From CAVVIH01 sp963748295 (GTDB taxonomy: Bacteria; Acidobacteriota; Vicinamibacteria; Vicinamibacterales; 2-12-FULL-66-21), in assembly GCA_963748295.1 (NCBI GenBank), contig CAVVIH010000006.1, forward strand, positions 1,364,001 to 1,428,000: 64,000 nucleotides of DNA, in the 5' to 3' direction. How positions within the stretch are numbered: position 1 is the stretch's first letter; each line of letters begins with the position of its first letter. Positions 47,632-59,307 of the stretch are shown one piece after another. The position numbers and the translations under genes were made by a program. Below the pieces are notes generated by a model. That model had not been told where the DNA came from. It did not search any database and saw only the letters and a program-made list of their open reading frames with translations.

Positions 47632-50334
47632 TCAGTCCACCCGCAGCACGCTGACCGGATCGACCCGCATCGCGCGCAGCGCGGGCACGAGCGAAGCACC
47701 GGTTGCGATCGTCAGCAGCCCCGCCGCAACCGAGGCGAACGTCAGCGGATCTGACGGGGCGATCTCGAACAGCATCGTCGTCAACGCGCGCGTCGCGAGC
47801 AGCGCGGCGCCAATCCCGATCGCCAGGCCCGCGAGCGTGGGCGAGAGTGCCTGACGCAGCACGAGCCGAAGGATGTCGCGTCGATCGGCGCCGAGCGCGA
47901 GGCGGACGCCGATGTCGCGGGTCATTCTTGCCACGGTGTACGCGACAACGCCGGCGATGCCCACCGTGGCAAGGATCAGGGCAACGGCCGCGAAGGCAGA
48001 CAGCAGCGCCGTCCGCGAGCGCGGGCCGGCGACCGATGCGGTGACGACGGATTCGAGGGTCGACGGCGAAACAGGAAGCTCGCTGTCGAGCGTCTGAACC
48101 GCCCTGCGCACCGAAGGTATCAGCGACTCCGGATCGACGCTGGTGCGCGCGACCAGCACCATTCCATTCACCGCCGCCTGCGAGTACGGGACCCACAGCT
48201 CCGGCCGCACTTGCGCATCGAGCCCATGATGCCGAACGTTGCCGACAACCCCGACGATCGTCAGCCACGGGCCGGGACCGCTCAACAGCTGGATGCGCAC
48301 GCGTGCGCCGATCGCATTCCCAGCGGGCCAGAGGCGCCGGGACATCTCGCTGTTGATCACCGCGATGGGCGGCGCCATCGGCGCATCGGCATCCTCGAAA
48401 GTGCGGCCGGCGACGACGGGGATGCTCATGGTTTCGAAGTAGCTGGTCGATCCAATCCGGCGATCCACGTTCAACGGGTTGTTCGGATCCTGCGACTCCG
48501 CTTCTCTGCCCTGAATCTGAATATTGACGGCGTTGTTAGCCGAATGGCTGAGCGGCAGGCGATTCACGATCGCGGCGTTCTCGACACCCGGCAGCGCGCG
48601 CATCTCGGCGAGCAGACGATCGTAGAACTGCACGCGCTGCGGCGCCGCCGGGTAGCGGGCCGGCGGCAGTCCAACCGCCGCGGTGATCATTCGCTCCGTT
48701 CGGAACCCGGGATCCACATCCGTCAGCCGCCAGAAGCTCCTGAGGAGCAGGCCCGAAGCGGTGAGGAGTACGAACGCGAGCGCCACTTCGATCGTCACGA
48801 GCGCCTGGCGCAGCCGCCGGCCGCCCGTTCCAGCGCGAGCGCCGTGACGGAGCGCGTCGGCCGGCCCCGAGCGCGCCGCAACCACGGCGGGCACCACGCC
48901 GAACGCGAGACCGGCGACGAACGCGACGCCGCCGGTGACGGCCAGCACGAAGCCGTCGACCCGGACGCCCGCACCCGGAGGCAGATCGTGCTGCAGGAGC
49001 GAGACCAGCGAGTCCAGCGTCCACCACGCCATGAGCACCCCCGCGACGGCGCTCACGAACGCGAGCAGGACGCTTTCGGTCAGGACCTGACGGACGATGC
49101 GCGATCGGCCGGCGCCGAGCGCGGCGCGGACGGCGATCTCGCGCTGGCGGACCGACGCGCGTGCGAGCAGCAGGTTCGCGACGTTGGCGACGGCAATCGC
49201 GACCAGCAGCGCCACCGACGCAACCAGGACGAAGAGAACCGGCCGCGAACGCCGGCTGATGCGATCCGAGAGGGGCACCAGCGCGAGCCCGTGATTCTTC
49301 CGCTCCGGAAAGTCGCGTTCGAAGCTCGACGCAACGCCCTTCAGCTCTTCGCGCGCGCTTTCGATCGAAACGTCCGGACGCAGTCGAGCGAGCACCGTCA
49401 TGATCGGGACCTGGCGCGCCTGTGCGAACTGGTTCAGCACGGCGGGGATCCAGAGATCACCCGGCGTGCCTGGAAGCTTTGCCGCATCCGGAAGAACGCC
49501 CACCACGGCGTACGGCTCTCCGTTCAGCTGAATCGTCCTGCCGTCAGGCGCCGCGGCGCCGGCAAGGCGACGCCACATGGCTTGCGAGATCAGCACGGCG
49601 CGAGCTCCACCGATCTGGTGCTCCTGCGCGGTGAGGTCGCGGCCGGCCTGCGGCGCCAGGCCAAGCATGTCCAGCATGCCGTCCGAAACATAGAGGGCCT
49701 GAACGACGGTCGCGTCGCCGTTGCCGGTGAGCGTCACCTCCCACGTCGTCGAAAACGCGGCGATCGCCGCGAAGCTCGTCGATCTCGTGCGGATGTCGTC
49801 GATGTAGGGAATGGCGATTGGCATCATGCGCTCGCCGAGGCGAGGGCCGAGCCAGCCGCTGGCGACCTGCGCACCGGTCGGACCGTCGGTCCAGATCGTC
49901 AGCAGCTTGTCGGGATTCGCATACGGCAGCGGCCGGAAGATCACGGCGCGCACGAGGCTGGCGATCGCTGACGTCGCGCCGATGCCCAGGGCCAGCGTAA
50001 TGACGACGACTGCCGCGACGCCCGGCGCGCGGCGCATCGTCCGCAACGCGTATCGCGCGTCCTGCCACACAGAATTCCACAGCTCGTGCATCGACTTACC
50101 TCGTTCCGGATTCCTCGCGTCGATTCGCCGCCGGGCGTCCGCGCGCGCCGCGCCCGCGTTCACCGCCACATCGACCAGCGTCCTGAGCCACAGGGCGGCG
50201 ACCGCGACAAGTCCGCCGGCGTTCCATCGCTCTCTCGCGAGCTGGACGAACGCGGCGGTCATGTCGGCGCCGAACCGCTGCCGGAAGCCCGACGGGTAGG
50301 CGAGCAGCAGCAAACGGTAGAAACGGGATGTCAT
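47632..50334 (-). CDS. ADOP-family ABC permease (orphan, MacB-like)
   Basis: 900 residues. An ADOP N-terminal segment (FYRLLLLAYPSGFRQRFGAD) is followed by a helix, a MacB_PCD domain, an FtsX block (FVLVASVALLVAIAVANVAN; RQREIAVRAALGAGRSRIVR), a second periplasmic domain and a second FtsX block (RMTRDIGVRLALGADRRDIL). No ATPase is encoded nearby, as usual for this family. Its start overlaps the padR stop by 4 bases (ATGA). ADOP permeases are expanded in Acidobacteriota; the substrate is unknown. Confidence 0.92.
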   Translation of the reverse strand: MTSRFYRLLLLAYPSGFRQRFGADMTAAFVQLARERWNAGGLVAVAALWLRTLVDVAVNAGAARADARRRIDARNPERGKSMHELWNSVWQDARYALRTMRRAPGVAAVVVITLALGIGATSAIASLVRAVIFRPLPYANPDKLLTIWTDGPTGAQVASGWLGPRLGERMMPIAIPYIDDIRTRSTSFAAIAAFSTTWEVTLTGNGDATVVQALYVSDGMLDMLGLAPQAGRDLTAQEHQIGGARAVLISQAMWRRLAGAAAPDGRTIQLNGEPYAVVGVLPDAAKLPGTPGDLWIPAVLNQFAQARQVPIMTVLARLRPDVSIESAREELKGVASSFERDFPERKNHGLALVPLSDRISRRSRPVLFVLVASVALLVAIAVANVANLLLARASVRQREIAVRAALGAGRSRIVRQVLTESVLLAFVSAVAGVLMAWWTLDSLVSLLQHDLPPGAGVRVDGFVLAVTGGVAFVAGLAFGVVPAVVAARSGPADALRHGARAGTGGRRLRQALVTIEVALAFVLLTASGLLLRSFWRLTDVDPGFRTERMITAAVGLPPARYPAAPQRVQFYDRLLAEMRALPGVENAAIVNRLPLSHSANNAVNIQIQGREAESQDPNNPLNVDRRIGSTSYFETMSIPVVAGRTFEDADAPMAPPIAVINSEMSRRLWPAGNAIGARVRIQLLSGPGPWLTIVGVVGNVRHHGLDAQVRPELWVPYSQAAVNGMVLVARTSVDPESLIPSVRRAVQTLDSELPVSPSTLESVVTASVAGPRSRTALLSAFAAVALILATVGIAGVVAYTVARMTRDIGVRLALGADRRDILRLVLRQALSPTLAGLAIGIGAALLATRALTTMLFEIAPSDPLTFASVAAGLLTIATGASLVPALRAMRVDPVSVLRVD

Positions 50335-50681
50335 ACCGGCTTGCGAAGCCAGCGCCGCTCGCGCGCCTGCGTGACCTGTGCGGCGAGCCGCTCGGCCTCC
50401 GCGCGCGCGACTTTCGCGCCGAGCCGCGTCATCCTCACCGGACGCCGCCGTTCATCCGTCACCGCCTCTTCCGTTCCCCGTTGTTCGACCAGCCCATCGT
50501 CTATCAGGCGCGCCAGCGCCCGATAAAGCGTGCCGGGATGAAGGCGGAGCCGGCCGTCGGTGCGGCGTTCGATGTCCTTCATCACGTCGTAGCCGTGGCG
50601 CTCGCCGTCGCCAAGCGACAGCAGGATCTCGAACGCCACCTCGGTGAGCGGCAGATATGCGCGCGGGTCGATTTCGTTCAT
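50331..50681 (-). CDS. PadR-family transcriptional regulator
   Basis: 116 residues: winged helix with FEILLSLGDGERHGYDVMKD, HPGTLYRALARLIDDGLVEQ and RRRPVRMTRLGAKVARAEAE, the normal PadR layout. Coupled to the ADOP permease it most likely controls. A TCGCCT-T-AGGCGA palindrome lies upstream. Confidence 0.92.
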   Translation of the reverse strand: MNEIDPRAYLPLTEVAFEILLSLGDGERHGYDVMKDIERRTDGRLRLHPGTLYRALARLIDDGLVEQRGTEEAVTDERRRPVRMTRLGAKVARAEAERLAAQVTQARERRWLRKPV

Positions 50682-50701
50682 CGGATTCTCAGGCCAACTA
50701 C

Positions 50702-50714
50702 TCGCCTTAGGCGA
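50702..50714. promoter_or_regulatory. Candidate PadR operator TCGCCT-T-AGGCGA
   Basis: Perfect 13-base palindrome with central T, 20 bases upstream of padR in the divergent region shared with clpS. Confidence 0.5.
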
Positions 50715-50776
50715 CTATACAGCCGGCCGGGCGGCTCGCGCAAGCGATCTCCCTGCTAAAATCGAAGCGTAGCGTC

Positions 50777-51091
50777 ATGGCGGACACGCAGAAGCAGACC
50801 GGGGGTGAAGTCCTCGAGCGAACCCGGCAGGAGACGAAGAAACCCGAGCTCTACAAGGTGCTCCTGCTCAACGACGACTACACGACGATGGACTTCGTCG
50901 TGGACGTGCTCGAGACGATTTTTCACAAGCAGCCGGCAGAGGCCTACCGCATCATGATGATGGTGCACACGCAGGGCAAGGGGCTCTGCGGCGTGTATCC
51001 GCACGAAGTCGCGGAGACCAAGGTCGCGACCGTCATCGACCTGGCGCGGGAGAACGGGTTTCCGCTGCTCGCCGCGATGGAACCGGAATAA
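50777..51091 (+). CDS. clpS: ClpS adaptor
   Basis: 104 residues. VLLLNDDYTTMDFVVDVLE is the N-degron pocket signature, followed by MMMVHTQGKGLCGVYPHEVA. It delivers N-end rule substrates to ClpA, whose gene follows after a 143-base spacer holding a 7-bp-unit fold-back. Confidence 0.97.
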   Translation: MADTQKQTGGEVLERTRQETKKPELYKVLLLNDDYTTMDFVVDVLETIFHKQPAEAYRIMMMVHTQGKGLCGVYPHEVAETKVATVIDLARENGFPLLAAMEPE

Positions 51092-51170
51092 ACTCCCAAG
51101 AAAACCAATTCCCAACCTCCAAGAAGGCGACGTTGGGAGTTGGACTTTTTTGGGAGTTGGGAGTTTACAA
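51091..51170. repeat. Fold-back of 7-bp units (CCCAA / TTGGGAG)
   Basis: Left units AACTCCC, AATTCCC, AACCTCC, AAGAAGG; right units TTGGGAG, TTGGACT, three T, TTGGGAG, TTGGGAG, TTTACAA. The two sides are mostly complementary. The array begins on the last base of the clpS stop. Confidence 0.85.
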
Positions 51171-51183
51171 GCGCGGCCTCAAC

Positions 51184-51221
51184 ATAAGACCGGGACGCGC
51201 CTTTCGAAAAGGGAGTCTTAT
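51184..51221. promoter_or_regulatory. Inverted repeat ATAAGAC/GTCTTAT before clpA
   Basis: Two perfect 7-base arms 24 bases apart, ending 13 bases before the clpA ATG. It could hide the GGGAG ribosome-binding sequence in a stem. Confidence 0.45.
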
Positions 51222-51234
51222 CTAAGAAAACATC

Positions 51235-53646
<2,412 letters not shown>

Positions 53647-53655
53647 CCGACGCTC

Positions 53656-54268
53656 ATGCCGGAGAAGGACAAGGATCAGGACGTCACCGTCAAGGTCGTC
53701 GATCGCCGACGGTGGGCAAACGCCGGCGCCGCGGGCGAACGAACGGCATCCGACGCGCCGGGCTCGCTGAAGCCGACCTACGTCGAACAACTCGAGCAGC
53801 AACTGGCCGAGAAGGATCGGCAGGCGCAGGAGTTCATCTCGAAGTACCGCCAGGCGTCCGCTGAATTCGAGGAAGCGCGGCTTCGTCTCCGCCGCGAGAT
53901 CGCCAAGGACGTCGAGCGCGCCCGGCGCGACGTCATCATCGAGATGCTCGACGTGCTCGACAATCTCGATCGGGCCATCGCCTCCGCGCAGGCGGCGGGA
54001 ACGCCGGATTCCGCGCTGCTGCAGGGCGTCGAGCTCGTGCGGCGGCAGTTCCTCGCCAAGCTGGAAAGCCTTGGCGTCCAGCGGATCGAATCCGCCGGCC
54101 AGCCGTTCGATCCCTCGGTCCACGAGGCGGTCACGATGCGTCCCGGCGGCATCAGGCGATCAGGACGGCGTCGTCGTGGGCGTCATCCGGCCGGGATACC
54201 GGATCGGCGATCAAGTGCTGCGCCCTGCCGCCGTCGCCGTCGGCAAGCAGGAGATCCCGCAAACCTGA
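53656..54268 (+). CDS. grpE: GrpE nucleotide-exchange factor (one frameshift)
   Basis: The long coiled coil (LEQQLAEKDRQAQEFISKYR) leads to the dimer head DVLDNLDRAIASAQAAG and FDPSVHEAVT. The expected end (DGVVVGVIRPGYRIGDQVLR to GKQEIPQT) is present but one base out of frame after about 54140-54160, consistent with one inserted base. It is 9 bases behind clpA and not beside dnaK, so chaperone and protease genes share transcription. Confidence 0.9.
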
Positions 54269-54275
54269 ACGCTTC

Positions 54276-56987
54276 TCACTCGTGCCGCAAGACCGTCAGC
54301 GGGTCGACGCTCGCCGCTCGGCGCGCCGGCAGCCAGCTGGCGACGACCGCCGCAACCAGCAGAAGGCCGCAGATCGCGAACAGCACCACCGGATCGTTCG
54401 CCTTCACGTCGAACAGCATCGTTTGCAGGAGCTGTGAAGAAGCGAACGCGCCGCCGATACCGATCGCGATGCCGGCGCCAATCGGGATCAGCGAGCGGCC
54501 GACCACGAGCCGTATCACGCTGCCGCGCCGCGCACCCAACGCCACGCGGATGCCTATCTCCTTCGTCCGCTGCGACACCAGATAGCCGACAACGCCGTAG
54601 ACGCCGACGATCGCCAGCAGCAGCGCGACGACGGCAAACGTCGCAAAGAGCAGCATCGGGAAGCGCCGCGAGCCGACGGAGTTGTGAATGACCTGCTCCA
54701 TCGTCTGGACTTGCGTCACCGGCTGCTCGGCGTCGATGCGCCGCAATGCGGCGCGCACCGGCGCCGCCACGGTCAGCGGATCGGTCGCCGTCTTTACGGT
54801 GATCGTCATGACCGGCCAGACCGCCTGGCTGTAAGGCCGGTAAATCTCGCGCCGAAGCTCGCTGTCGAGACCGAAGTGCCGCACGTTCCCGACGACGCCG
54901 ACGATCGTCATCCACTCCGACGCGGACGACATGTCGCCAAGCTTGATCCGCTTGCCGAGCGGATCCTCGTTCGGCCAGTATCGCGCCGCCGTCATCTCGT
55001 TGATGATCACGACCTCTGACGCGTTCAACGAATCCTGATGCGTGAAGTCGCGGCCCCTGACGATCGGTACACCAAGCGTCTCGAACAGGCCCGGACAGAT
55101 CAGCCGGTACGACGCGCCGGCTCCGTCCTCGCGATTCGCCGGCACTCGTCCTTCAATCGTGAAGCCGCGCCCCGCGTTGGCGCCGCTGAGCGGCAGGTGG
55201 CTGACGGCGGCGACGGACTTCACGCCTGGAAGACCTGAAACTTCGCGGGTCACGTCCTCGCAGAACAGCGGACGCTCGGGCCGGCCGTAGAGCTCCGCCT
55301 GCGGCAGCGCGATCTGCATCACGAGCACGTTCGAGGGGTCGAGCCCGGGGTTGACCGCGGTGAGCCGCATCATGCTCTTGACCGTCAGTCCTGCCGCGGC
55401 GAGGACCACCAGCGAGAGCGCGACCTCGGCCGCAACGAGACCGCCGCGCAGCTTCGACAGCGCGCCGGTTCCGCCCCGGCTGGACGTCAGCTTGAGAGTG
55501 GTCCCGGGCGCGGCGCGCATGACGCCGAACGCCGGCGCGAGGCTGAACAGCAGACCGGTGATCGTGGCGAGCGCCAGCGTGAAAGCCAGCACTTCCCAGC
55601 TGACGGGGATCACCGAGGGGTTTCGGAACGGCGCGAATCGAATCGCGCCGGGCAGAGAACCCGACAGCAGCGTCGCGCAGCCCCAGGCGACGCCGATGCC
55701 GGCGACGGCGCCGGCGATCGCAAGCGCGACGCCTTCCCCCATCACCTGCGACACCAGCCGCCCGCGGCTCGCGCCGATCGCGGCGCGGATCGCGAACTCA
55801 CGCTGACGCACCGAGGCCTGCGCGAGCAGCAGGTTCGCGACGTTCGCGCACGCGATCAGCAGCACCAGCGCCACCGCGCCCATCATTGTCAGCAGCGTGG
55901 ATCGCAGCGGGCCGACGCCGAAATCGCTCATCGCCTGGATGCTGGCGCTCTCTCCTTCGTTTTCCGGAAATCTCGCGGCCATCTGACGCCCCAGCGTCTC
56001 GACCTCCGCTTTGGCGCTCGCGAACGAGACGCCGGGCGCGAGCCGCGCGGCCGCATGGAACGAGTGCGAGTCGCGTCCTTCATCCTGGCTCGTGAAATGA
56101 ATGGGCACCCAGACGGACTGATTGCGGTTGGTGAACTGGAACGCCGGCGGCATCACGCCGACGATCTCGAACGGACGCCCGTTCAGCCGGATCGTCCGCC
56201 CCACGGCATCCGGGCGCGCCTCGAACCGGCGTCGCCACAGCCCATCGCTGATGACAACGACATCGTGACCGGGAACGTCCTCCGCTGCGGTGAATACACG
56301 GCCAACCTGCGGCTCGACGCGCAGCATCGGAAACACGCTCGCCGAGATGCGCATCCCCGAAACCTGCTCGGGATCGCCGGACCCGGCGATGTTGAAGCTC
56401 TGATATTCCCAGACAGCGGTTCGCGCGAACGACTTGACGCTCGCCGACAGATCCTCGTAGTTCGGCTTCGACAGAATGAACATCGATTGCGGATTGGCGG
56501 CGTCCTGCTCCCAGAGCATCACCAGGCGGTCGGACTCGGGGAACGGAAGCGGCGCGAGCAGCACTGAATTCACGACACTGAAGATCGCGGTGTTCGCGCC
56601 AATGCCGAGCGCCAGCGTGATGACGGCGACGAGAGACGTGCCTCGTCGCGACGTGAGAAGCCGGACGCCGTGTGAGAGATCTCCTGCGAACAGACGAAGG
56701 TGCCAGAGCGGCCTCCACCTCCGCTGAAGCTGCGGCGGGCTGACCGGATCGGCGGCCAGGCCCGGCGCCGCAAGCCGCCGGCGTTTCGCCGCACGCGCCT
56801 GCCGAATCGCAAGCGGCAGATCCGCCAGCTCCTGCTCCACTTCGGCAAGGCTCTCGGCCGCCGAGCGGCCTGAATCCATTGCAGAGCGGTACATCTCCTC
56901 GACGTGCTCGGCGAGCTCCTCGACGACATCGTCATCGGCCGGCTGCACGCCCAGGCGCGATCGGATCAACGCGTTCCAGTCAGGCAT
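54276..56987 (-). CDS. ADOP-family ABC permease (second copy)
   Basis: 903 residues. Here the N-terminus (ADDDVVEELAEHVEEMYRSA) is the permease-prefix helical type rather than the segment of the first copy. Then two MacB_PCD/FtsX blocks: SRRGTSLVAVITLALGIGAN, RQREFAIRAAIGASRGRLVS, SQRTKEIGIRVALGARRGSV. It ends in DPLTVLRHE, the usual ADOP end. It overlaps its padR gene by 8 bases and converges on grpE with a 7-base gap. Confidence 0.92.
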   Translation of the reverse strand: MPDWNALIRSRLGVQPADDDVVEELAEHVEEMYRSAMDSGRSAAESLAEVEQELADLPLAIRQARAAKRRRLAAPGLAADPVSPPQLQRRWRPLWHLRLFAGDLSHGVRLLTSRRGTSLVAVITLALGIGANTAIFSVVNSVLLAPLPFPESDRLVMLWEQDAANPQSMFILSKPNYEDLSASVKSFARTAVWEYQSFNIAGSGDPEQVSGMRISASVFPMLRVEPQVGRVFTAAEDVPGHDVVVISDGLWRRRFEARPDAVGRTIRLNGRPFEIVGVMPPAFQFTNRNQSVWVPIHFTSQDEGRDSHSFHAAARLAPGVSFASAKAEVETLGRQMAARFPENEGESASIQAMSDFGVGPLRSTLLTMMGAVALVLLIACANVANLLLAQASVRQREFAIRAAIGASRGRLVSQVMGEGVALAIAGAVAGIGVAWGCATLLSGSLPGAIRFAPFRNPSVIPVSWEVLAFTLALATITGLLFSLAPAFGVMRAAPGTTLKLTSSRGGTGALSKLRGGLVAAEVALSLVVLAAAGLTVKSMMRLTAVNPGLDPSNVLVMQIALPQAELYGRPERPLFCEDVTREVSGLPGVKSVAAVSHLPLSGANAGRGFTIEGRVPANREDGAGASYRLICPGLFETLGVPIVRGRDFTHQDSLNASEVVIINEMTAARYWPNEDPLGKRIKLGDMSSASEWMTIVGVVGNVRHFGLDSELRREIYRPYSQAVWPVMTITVKTATDPLTVAAPVRAALRRIDAEQPVTQVQTMEQVIHNSVGSRRFPMLLFATFAVVALLLAIVGVYGVVGYLVSQRTKEIGIRVALGARRGSVIRLVVGRSLIPIGAGIAIGIGGAFASSQLLQTMLFDVKANDPVVLFAICGLLLVAAVVASWLPARRAASVDPLTVLRHE

Positions 56988-57324
56988 GGCGAATCCCCGC
57001 GACGCGCGCGAGCGCGGACATGAATTCCTGCCAGCGGTTCCGCTGGCTCTCGAGGACGCGGCGGCCTTCCGGGGTGAGGCGGTAGAAGCGCTTCCGGCGC
57101 TGGCCCGTCTTCTCGACCCATCGGCCCTGGATCAGGCCGCGCCGCTCGAGCTTGTAGAGCATCGGATACAGCGAGGCGATGTGGAACTTGAGCACGCCTC
57201 CCGAGCGCACCTCGATCAGCTTGCCGATCTCGTATCCGTGCCGCGCCCGATCCTCGATGAGCGCGAGCACCAGCAGCTCCGCGCTCCCCTTCTTGACGTC
57301 GCGCCCGACATCTTTCGATTGCAT
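56980..57324 (-). CDS. PadR-family regulator (second copy)
   Basis: 114 residues from 57324. AELLVLALIEDRARHGYEIG, KFHIASLYPMLYKLERRGLI and RKRFYRLTPEGRRVLESQRN form the winged helix. Longer starts would include the operator sequence and have no fold support. It overlaps and probably represses the ADOP gene and itself through the ATATGT-N9-ACATAT box at its start. Confidence 0.93.
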   Translation of the reverse strand: MQSKDVGRDVKKGSAELLVLALIEDRARHGYEIGKLIEVRSGGVLKFHIASLYPMLYKLERRGLIQGRWVEKTGQRRKRFYRLTPEGRRVLESQRNRWQEFMSALARVAGIRHA

Positions 57325-57343
57325 ATGTGTGTTACATACATAT
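57323..57343. promoter_or_regulatory. PadR-box-like operator ATATGT-N9-ACATAT
   Basis: A perfect inverted repeat overlapping the padR start codon; an inner TATGT-N5-ACATA overlaps it. It matches the ATGT...ACAT pattern known for PadR proteins and fits autorepression. Confidence 0.65.
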
Positions 57344-57499
57344 ATCGGAAGCACTGTGTCAACCCTCACCGAGGGGCTTCGCCCCTCGGACTCCCCTGCA
57401 CGCGCCCTCGCTCGCCGCTCCGCCGGCTCGCTCGCGACATGCAGTTATTCACCGCTTACTCTCTCGCGCAACCGTGCTTTCGGCTAGAATCGGGGTCCT

Positions 57500-57742
57500 A
57501 TGCCGCTGTTTGAATACGAATGCCGCGATTGCGGCCGCACCTTCGAGGCCTTCGTCACGACGGACCGGACCGCGGGATGTCCTGCGTGTCACGGATCGAA
57601 TCTCAGGAAGCTTCTTTCCTCACCGGCAATGGTGGGATCCTCCGGAGCTCCCGCTCGTGCTTCCGCAGGCGCGTTCCCCGCCGGCGGCGGGTGCGGAGCC
57701 GGAGGCGCAGGCTGCGCCTGCCGGGCTGGCAACGGAAGCTGA
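57500..57742 (+). CDS. FmdB-family zinc-ribbon protein
   Basis: 80 residues. MPLFEYECRDCGRTFEAFV and CPACHGSNLRKLLSSP are the CxxC/CxxC zinc ribbon of FmdB regulators. The C-terminal third is Gly/Ala/Cys-rich (GGGCGAGGAGCACRAG). It precedes tldE by 15 bases. Confidence 0.85.
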   Translation: MPLFEYECRDCGRTFEAFVTTDRTAGCPACHGSNLRKLLSSPAMVGSSGAPARASAGAFPAGGGCGAGGAGCACRAGNGS

Positions 57743-57757
57743 GCCTCCTTAGATCAC

Positions 57758-59113
57758 ATGTATTCAAGAGAAGAAGTCAAAGCCATCACCGACAAGGTGA
57801 TGAACATGGCCAAGGGCGACGCCGTCGAAGTGGAGTTCAACGGCGGCGAGCGATCGGCGACGCGTTACGCGAATTCGAACATCACCGCGAACATGGTGCA
57901 GTTCGATCGGAACGTGAACGTCACGATTCATCTCGGCGCGCGTTCGGGCTCTTCGTCGGCGCGCGAGCTGGACGACGCCTCGCTGCAGGAGGCGGTGGCG
58001 GAAGCGACCAAGCGCGCGGAAGCGGCGCGCGAGAGCCAGGACGCGCTTCCGCTCATCGAGGGGCCTCAAGAGTACATTACGGTCGACGCGACGCTGCCGA
58101 ACGGCGTGAACTTCGGTCCGGCGGAGCGCGCCAGAATGGTCAAGCAGAGCCTCGACGTCTGCCAGAAGAAGAACGTCATTGGTTCAGGCTACATCCCGAA
58201 GATTCACCAGACGACGTGCTCGGCGAATTCGAAGGGGTTGTTCGCTTATTACCAATACGCGGAAGCGAGCTTCATCCTGACGTGCCGCACGCCCGACGGC
58301 GGCGGTTCGGGATGGGCCGGGTTGACCGGTATAAAGGACGTCAGCCGGATCGATGCGACCGCGCTGACCGAGGTGGCCGCCGACAAAGCCGTGAAGAGTC
58401 AGAAGCCGCGGGCGATCGAGCCGGGACGCTACACGGTGATTCTCGAGCCGCGGGCCAACGCGCGGCTCCTCTCGCTGATGATGGGCCTCTTCAACGCGCG
58501 GACGGCAGAAGGCCCGGTTGGCAACTACTTCTCGGGCAAGGAGCCGGGCACGACCAAGGTCGGCGAGAAACTGTTCGGCACGGACTTCACCGTCAAGAGC
58601 GACGTCGGCAACGACATCCTGCGCCAGACACCGATCGGACCCGACGGCATGGCGGCGCAGCCGGTGACGTGGATTGAGAAAGGCGTGCTGAAGAACCTGG
58701 CGTACGACCGGACCTGGGCGCGGCGGCAGAAAAAGCCGCCGACGCCGGCGACCACGAACATGAGCCTGGTGATGGAAGGCTCGGATACGTCGGTCGAGCA
58801 GATGATCAAGACCACCAAGCGCGGCCTGCTCGTCACGTTCTTCTGGTACATCCGCGCCGTCGATCAGCCATCGCTGCTCAATACCGGCATGACGCGCGAC
58901 GGTCTGTTCCTGATCGAGAACGGCGAGATCACCGGACCGGTGCAGAACTTCCGCTGGAACATGTCGCCGCTGGTCGCCTACAACAACATCACCGCCGTCG
59001 GCCGCCCGGTGCCGATTCACACGGGCGAGTCGTACGACGGCCCGGGCACCGCGCTCGTGCCGCCGGTCAGGGTCGAGGACTTCTTCATGACGTCGATTTC
59101 GCCGGCGGTGTAG
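57758..59113 (+). CDS. tldE: TldE/PmbA metalloprotease partner
   Basis: 451 residues. DAVEVEFNGGERSATRYANS and the MSPLVAYNNITAVGR end fit the family. No HExxxH is present, as expected for TldE, which pairs with the zinc subunit TldD. No signal peptide is seen, in contrast to tldD downstream. Confidence 0.85.
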   Translation: MYSREEVKAITDKVMNMAKGDAVEVEFNGGERSATRYANSNITANMVQFDRNVNVTIHLGARSGSSSARELDDASLQEAVAEATKRAEAARESQDALPLIEGPQEYITVDATLPNGVNFGPAERARMVKQSLDVCQKKNVIGSGYIPKIHQTTCSANSKGLFAYYQYAEASFILTCRTPDGGGSGWAGLTGIKDVSRIDATALTEVAADKAVKSQKPRAIEPGRYTVILEPRANARLLSLMMGLFNARTAEGPVGNYFSGKEPGTTKVGEKLFGTDFTVKSDVGNDILRQTPIGPDGMAAQPVTWIEKGVLKNLAYDRTWARRQKKPPTPATTNMSLVMEGSDTSVEQMIKTTKRGLLVTFFWYIRAVDQPSLLNTGMTRDGLFLIENGEITGPVQNFRWNMSPLVAYNNITAVGRPVPIHTGESYDGPGTALVPPVRVEDFFMTSISPAV

Positions 59114-59150
59114 GACCGGACATACGAACACTGACGCTGACGCGAGACAT

Positions 59151-59295
59151 TGCTAATTGCTAGTTGTTAATCAGAGGCAACCGGCTTCTTTCAGGCTACG
59201 GACGGCTTCAGCAACTGTCACCGGGCGCTGAAATCGTCCGTTCGATCATTGATCCCGGTTGCCCGTGATTAGCAATTAGCAATTAGCAATTGACA
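59151..59295. repeat. 145-base fold-back element between tldE and tldD
   Basis: Outer arms are 7-bp units: TGCTAAT, TGCTAGT, TGTTAAT at 59151-59171, and ATTAGCA (three times) plus ATTGACA at 59268-59295. Inside, GGCAACCGG (59176-59184) pairs with CCGGTTGCC (59255-59263), CGGACG (59199-59204) with CGTCCG (59235-59240), and TTCAGC (59207-59212) with GCTGAA (59227-59232). It ends at the AAGGA ribosome-binding site of tldD. Confidence 0.85.
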
Positions 59296-59307
59296 AGGAC
59301 TCTGTCC

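Noticed and set aside
51184..51221. CIRCE (HrcA) operator before clpA
   Set aside because: The arms ATAAGAC/GTCTTAT do not match TTAGCACTC-N9-GAGTGCTAA.
57361..57430. Small gene in the spacer before FmdB
   Set aside because: The open frames there consist of GC-rich repeat-like sequence (GCTCGCCGCTCCGCC) with no ribosome-binding site or recognisable protein.
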